NCBI RefSeq assembly: GCF_900104625.1
Contig: NZ_FNVZ01000005.1
Span: 806,001-870,000 of the forward strand
Direction of reading: 5' to 3'
Length of the DNA stretch: 64,000 nt
Source of the DNA: Leptotrichia massiliensis
GTDB taxonomy: Bacteria; Fusobacteriota; Fusobacteriia; Fusobacteriales; Leptotrichiaceae
Part shown: positions 61,252 to 64,000 of the stretch, in pieces
How positions within the stretch are numbered: the first letter of the stretch is position 1
Layout: every line of letters begins with the position of its first letter
The notes under the pieces: generated by a model
Databases searched by the model: none
The model's input: only the letters and a program-made list of their open reading frames with translations
Told to the model about the DNA's origin: nothing
Program-made: the position numbers and the translations under genes

Positions 61252-61875
61252 ATGATTACAATTTTATTAATGGTTATTTCCTATATTCTAGGAAGTGTGC
61301 CAAATGCACTTTGGATAGGAAAAGTTTTTAAAGGGATAGATATTCGTGAGCATGGAAGCAGAAATACTGGCTCTACAAATGCGGCTCGGGTTTTAGGTGC
61401 AAAATTAGGTATTTTGACATTAATTTTAGATGTTTCTAAAGGATTAGTTCCGACATTAATGGCAATTTTGCTAAAAGCTGATTTTTTTGAGAATTTGACA
61501 AAAATTTCAAATTTGGATTATGTATTAGTTGGAATCTGTGCAATTTTAGGTCATGTATTTTCTATGTTTATGAATTTTAAAGGGGGAAAGGCTGTTGCAA
61601 CGACACTTGGAGTATTTTTAATTTTAGTTCCAAAGGCTATATTGTTTGCGGCAATTGTATTTTTTGTAGTTTTTGCCGTTTCAAGATATGTTTCGTTATC
61701 TTCGGTTTTGGCGGCTATATCACTTCCAATTTTTATATATTTTTTGTATCAGCAAACGATATATGTTATTTTAGGAATTTTAATAGCAATCTTGATTGTA
61801 GTAAAACATAGAAGCAATATTGAAAGATTAAAAAATGGAACAGAATCTAAATTCAGTTTAAAGAATAAAGAATAG
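61252..61875 (+). CDS. plsY: Acyl-phosphate glycerol-3-phosphate acyltransferase
   Basis: This is a 207-aa integral membrane acyltransferase: GSVPNALWIGKVFKGIDIRE, HGSRNTGSTNAARVLG, MNFKGGKAVATTLG, and the C-terminal KHRSNIERLKNGTESKF. It transfers the acyl group of acyl-phosphate to G3P, the first step of phospholipid synthesis. It lies 36 bp after the MATE gene and 11 bp before gpsA, which supplies its G3P. Confidence 0.96.
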   Translation: MITILLMVISYILGSVPNALWIGKVFKGIDIREHGSRNTGSTNAARVLGAKLGILTLILDVSKGLVPTLMAILLKADFFENLTKISNLDYVLVGICAILGHVFSMFMNFKGGKAVATTLGVFLILVPKAILFAAIVFFVVFAVSRYVSLSSVLAAISLPIFIYFLYQQTIYVILGILIAILIVVKHRSNIERLKNGTESKFSLKNKE

Positions 61876-61886
61876 GAAAGGAAGGG

Positions 61887-62915
61887 ATGATGATGAAAAA
61901 TATATTGGTTATTGGTGGCGGAAGCTGGGGCACTTGTCTTTCAAAATTATTAGTAGAAAATGGACATAAAGTCTATTTATGGGAGCATAATGAAGAAGTG
62001 AGAAAAGTAATTCGTGATACAAAGGAAAATCCAAAATTTTTACCCAATATAAAATTACCTGATAATCTTAATGTTGTGGATGATTATGCAGATGTTCTTG
62101 AAAATCCTGAAAAATATGGTAAAATTGATATTCTTTTATTAGCAACTCCTACACAATTTTTAAGAGTAATTTTAAAAAGATTGAAAAATTTTTTAAATTA
62201 TAATATAATATTGGTAAATGTTGCAAAAGGGCTAGAAATTGCTACTAAAAAGAGAATTTCTGAAATAGTGGCTGAAGAGTTTGGAAACAAGCCATATAAT
62301 TATGTTCTGCTGGCAGGACCGACACACGCTGAAGAAGTGGCTCAAAAATTGCCATCTGCCATACTTTCGGTATCTGAAAATGAAGAAGCGGCCAAAACGG
62401 TACAAACTACATTTAGTAATCTTTATTTCAGAGTTTATACAGGAACAGACCTGATGGGAGCTGAGCTTGCGGGAGCATTAAAGAACTGTCTTGCAATTGT
62501 AGCGGGAATTGCCGATGGAATGGGTTATGGAGATAATACAAAGGCTGCTCTTATAACTCGAGGAATTAATGAAATGTTTGAGATCGCAAAATATTACAAT
62601 GCCAATCCTAAAACATTTATGGGGTTATCAGGGCTTGGAGATATTATTGTAACTTGTACGAGTAAACACAGTAGAAATAGATTTGTGGGGGAAAAGCTGG
62701 GACAAGGTGAAAAAATTGAAGATATAGTTTCACATATGAATATGGTGTCAGAAGGTGCAGAAACAATAAAGGCCCTTTATAAAATTATAAAGGAAAATAA
62801 TCTGAAAGCACCTATTTTTACAGCACTTTATGAAGTGATTTACAATGGAAAACCAGTTTCAGAACTGGAATCTACATTTATGAGCAGAGATTTAAAGTCA
62901 GAATTTTTAAGTTAA
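61887..62915 (+). CDS. gpsA: NAD(P)H-dependent glycerol-3-phosphate dehydrogenase
   Basis: This 342-aa GpsA has Rossmann motif ILVIGGGSWGTCLSKLL, LLATPTQFLRVILK, NVAKGLEIATKKRISEI, LAGPTHAEEVAQKLPSAI, AGALKNCLAIVAGIADGMGY (active-site Lys), and LSGLGDIIVTCTSKHSRNR. It makes G3P from DHAP for PlsY. Three consecutive ATG codons follow the AAGGAAGG site, so the true start may be 3-6 nt later. It forms a phospholipid-precursor unit with plsY. Confidence 0.96.
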   Translation: MMMKNILVIGGGSWGTCLSKLLVENGHKVYLWEHNEEVRKVIRDTKENPKFLPNIKLPDNLNVVDDYADVLENPEKYGKIDILLLATPTQFLRVILKRLKNFLNYNIILVNVAKGLEIATKKRISEIVAEEFGNKPYNYVLLAGPTHAEEVAQKLPSAILSVSENEEAAKTVQTTFSNLYFRVYTGTDLMGAELAGALKNCLAIVAGIADGMGYGDNTKAALITRGINEMFEIAKYYNANPKTFMGLSGLGDIIVTCTSKHSRNRFVGEKLGQGEKIEDIVSHMNMVSEGAETIKALYKIIKENNLKAPIFTALYEVIYNGKPVSELESTFMSRDLKSEFLS

Positions 62916-62960
62916 AAATAAGTTAAAAAATTATATAAAAAATAAAATTGGAGTGAGGTA

Positions 62961-63782
62961 ATGGAAGATAACAACTTAAACTTGATGTCGTTATATTTAA
63001 GTGATATTCAAAAATTTGATCTACTCTCAAAGGAGGAAGAATATGAACTGTTAAAACGGATTAGGGAAGATGATGATGAGCAGGCAAGGCAATTATTGAT
63101 TTTATCAAATTTAAGATTGGTAATAAGTACAGCTAAAAAGTCTCTTGGAAACGGGCTTCCTTTGATTGATTTGATTAGTGAGGGTAATATTGGATTAATA
63201 AAAGCTATAAATAAATTTGATTATGAAAAAGGACATAGGTTTAGTACGTATGCAGTATGGTGGATAAAGCAGTCAATAAAAAAAGCCATCATTAATATAG
63301 GACGTGATATAAGAATACCTTCTTATAAATACGAACAATTGTCAAAAGTGAATAAAGTTATAAAAGATTATACTGCCATTCATGGGGAAGCTCCATCAAC
63401 AGAGTATATTGCAAAGGAAGTTGATCTGAAAGAAAGTAAAGTTATTTTACTTTTAGGAGAATTTCAGGATATAATGTCTTTGAATGAAACAATTGGAGAT
63501 AATATTTATTTGGAAGACATCATTGGAAAAAATGATGATGTGGAAGATAAAATAATAAAAGAAGATCAGCTAGTTGAAATGAAAGACTTGCTTGAAAGAG
63601 TTCTGAATGAACGTGAAAGAGCGATTCTCGAATATCGTTACGGACTGTATGACAATAAAATCCATACATTAAAGGAAATCGGTGAGCAGATGGGAATTAC
63701 TCGTGAAAGAGTCAGACAGATAGAAAAAAAGGCAATAACAAAATTAAAAGAACATTTGGAAGAATATAAAGATATATTGTAA
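62961..63782 (+). CDS. RpoD-like RNA polymerase sigma-70 factor (short)
   Basis: This is a 273-aa sigma factor with region 1.2 (LNLMSLYLSDIQKFDLLSKE), 2.1-2.4 (LILSNLRLVISTAKK, LIDLISEGNIGLIKAINKF, YAVWWIKQSIKKAI), 3 (RIPSYKYEQLSKVNKVIKDY), and 4 (LNERERAILEYRYGL, HTLKEIGEQMGITRERVRQI, EKKAITKLKEHL). It lacks region 1.1 and is shorter than a typical housekeeping RpoD. It may be a group 2 factor, or a reduced primary sigma. It lies 46 bp after gpsA and 15 bp before dnaN. Confidence 0.88.
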   Translation: MEDNNLNLMSLYLSDIQKFDLLSKEEEYELLKRIREDDDEQARQLLILSNLRLVISTAKKSLGNGLPLIDLISEGNIGLIKAINKFDYEKGHRFSTYAVWWIKQSIKKAIINIGRDIRIPSYKYEQLSKVNKVIKDYTAIHGEAPSTEYIAKEVDLKESKVILLLGEFQDIMSLNETIGDNIYLEDIIGKNDDVEDKIIKEDQLVEMKDLLERVLNERERAILEYRYGLYDNKIHTLKEIGEQMGITRERVRQIEKKAITKLKEHLEEYKDIL

Positions 63783-63797
63783 AGGAGAGGTGAATAT

Positions 63798-64000
63798 ATG
63801 TTACATATAATTGTAGATAGAAAGTCGTTATTAAAAGCTATAACTATAGTGGAAAATGCAGTAACTGAAAACAAAATAAGAGAAGTCCTTTCTGGAATTT
63901 ATATTGAAACAAACGAAGGAAAGGCAATTTTACGAGGAACAGACTTGGAGCTGTCTATAAATACAGAAATATCGGCACAAGTTGAAGATGAAGGAAAAAT
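63798..64000 (+). CDS. dnaN: DNA polymerase III beta subunit (sliding clamp), 5' part
   Basis: The ATG is at 63798, after AAAGGAGAGG, and the gene runs off the window. The visible start, MLHIIVDRKSLLKAITIVEN, then VLSGIYIETNEGKAILRGTD and LELSINTEISAQVEDEGK, matches the first domain of DnaN (about 370 aa in the family). It is the clamp that holds polymerase on DNA. The start lies 15 bp after the sigma-factor gene, so co-transcription is likely. Confidence 0.9.
   Translation, partial: MLHIIVDRKSLLKAITIVENAVTENKIREVLSGIYIETNEGKAILRGTDLELSINTEISAQVEDEGK

Overview
The window is a low-GC chromosomal segment of a diderm, lipid A-making bacterium. It best fits the Fusobacteriota, and a Leptotrichia-like genome in particular. 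The support is the long autotransporters with the fusobacterial N-terminal extension, the lpxC-fabZ-lpxA-lpxI-lpxB run, MetNIQ transporters, Abi_2 and WYL proteins, and very AT-rich intergenic DNA. The genus is inferred from style and gene content, not from a marker gene.

Layout. (1) 1-2275, minus strand: a WYL-type regulator followed by a VOC protein and two GyrI-like ligand-binding proteins, with a perfect inverted repeat in front of the VOC gene. (2) 2364-11731, minus strand: a compact seven-gene operon encoding a rifampin-phosphotransferase-like ATP/His-domain enzyme, a BtaA-like DUF3419 enzyme, a polyprenol/phytol-kinase-like membrane protein, a GNAT protein, an AMP-forming acyl ligase, an orphan 122-aa protein and a UbiA prenyltransferase. 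Together they look like an uncharacterised lipid pathway. (3) 11937-14055, minus strand: a first methionine-type ABC transporter. (4) 14383-20631, plus strand: an accessory, defence-like island. It holds a frameshifted WYL regulator, a 578-aa glycine-rich membrane-active candidate effector, an AAA+ ATPase fused to an FGE-sulfatase (C-type-lectin-like) domain, and an Abi_2 HEPN protein flanked by two structured small RNA candidates with strong promoters. (5) 20840-24467: infC (with an AUA start), rpmI, rplT, hpt and rsmA. (6) 24569-25778, minus strand: a DUF4911-like gene and a TtcA-like tRNA thiolase. (7) 25779-26602: a gene-free stretch with a short transposon-like inverted-repeat element. 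(8) 26603-49039: three tandem giant autotransporters (about 2,390-2,500 aa) whose beta-barrel DNA is a mosaic produced by gene conversion. (9) 49557-52190: a second methionine-type transporter with the regulatory NIL domain and a lipoprotein MetQ. (10) 52506-54647: a secreted M13 peptidase, followed by a minus-strand sRNA candidate. (11) 55109-64000: lipid A genes, a MATE exporter, plsY and gpsA (phospholipid entry), a short RpoD-like sigma factor and the start of dnaN.

The theme is the cell envelope. The right side makes lipid A and glycerophospholipid precursors, the middle displays giant surface proteins, and the left side probably makes a non-standard lipid. The most novel-looking parts are the seven-gene lipid operon and the Abi_2/ncRNA plus AAA-FGE island. 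No tRNA, rRNA or CRISPR array was found. All promoter, terminator and RNA calls were made by eye, without folding or homology software.
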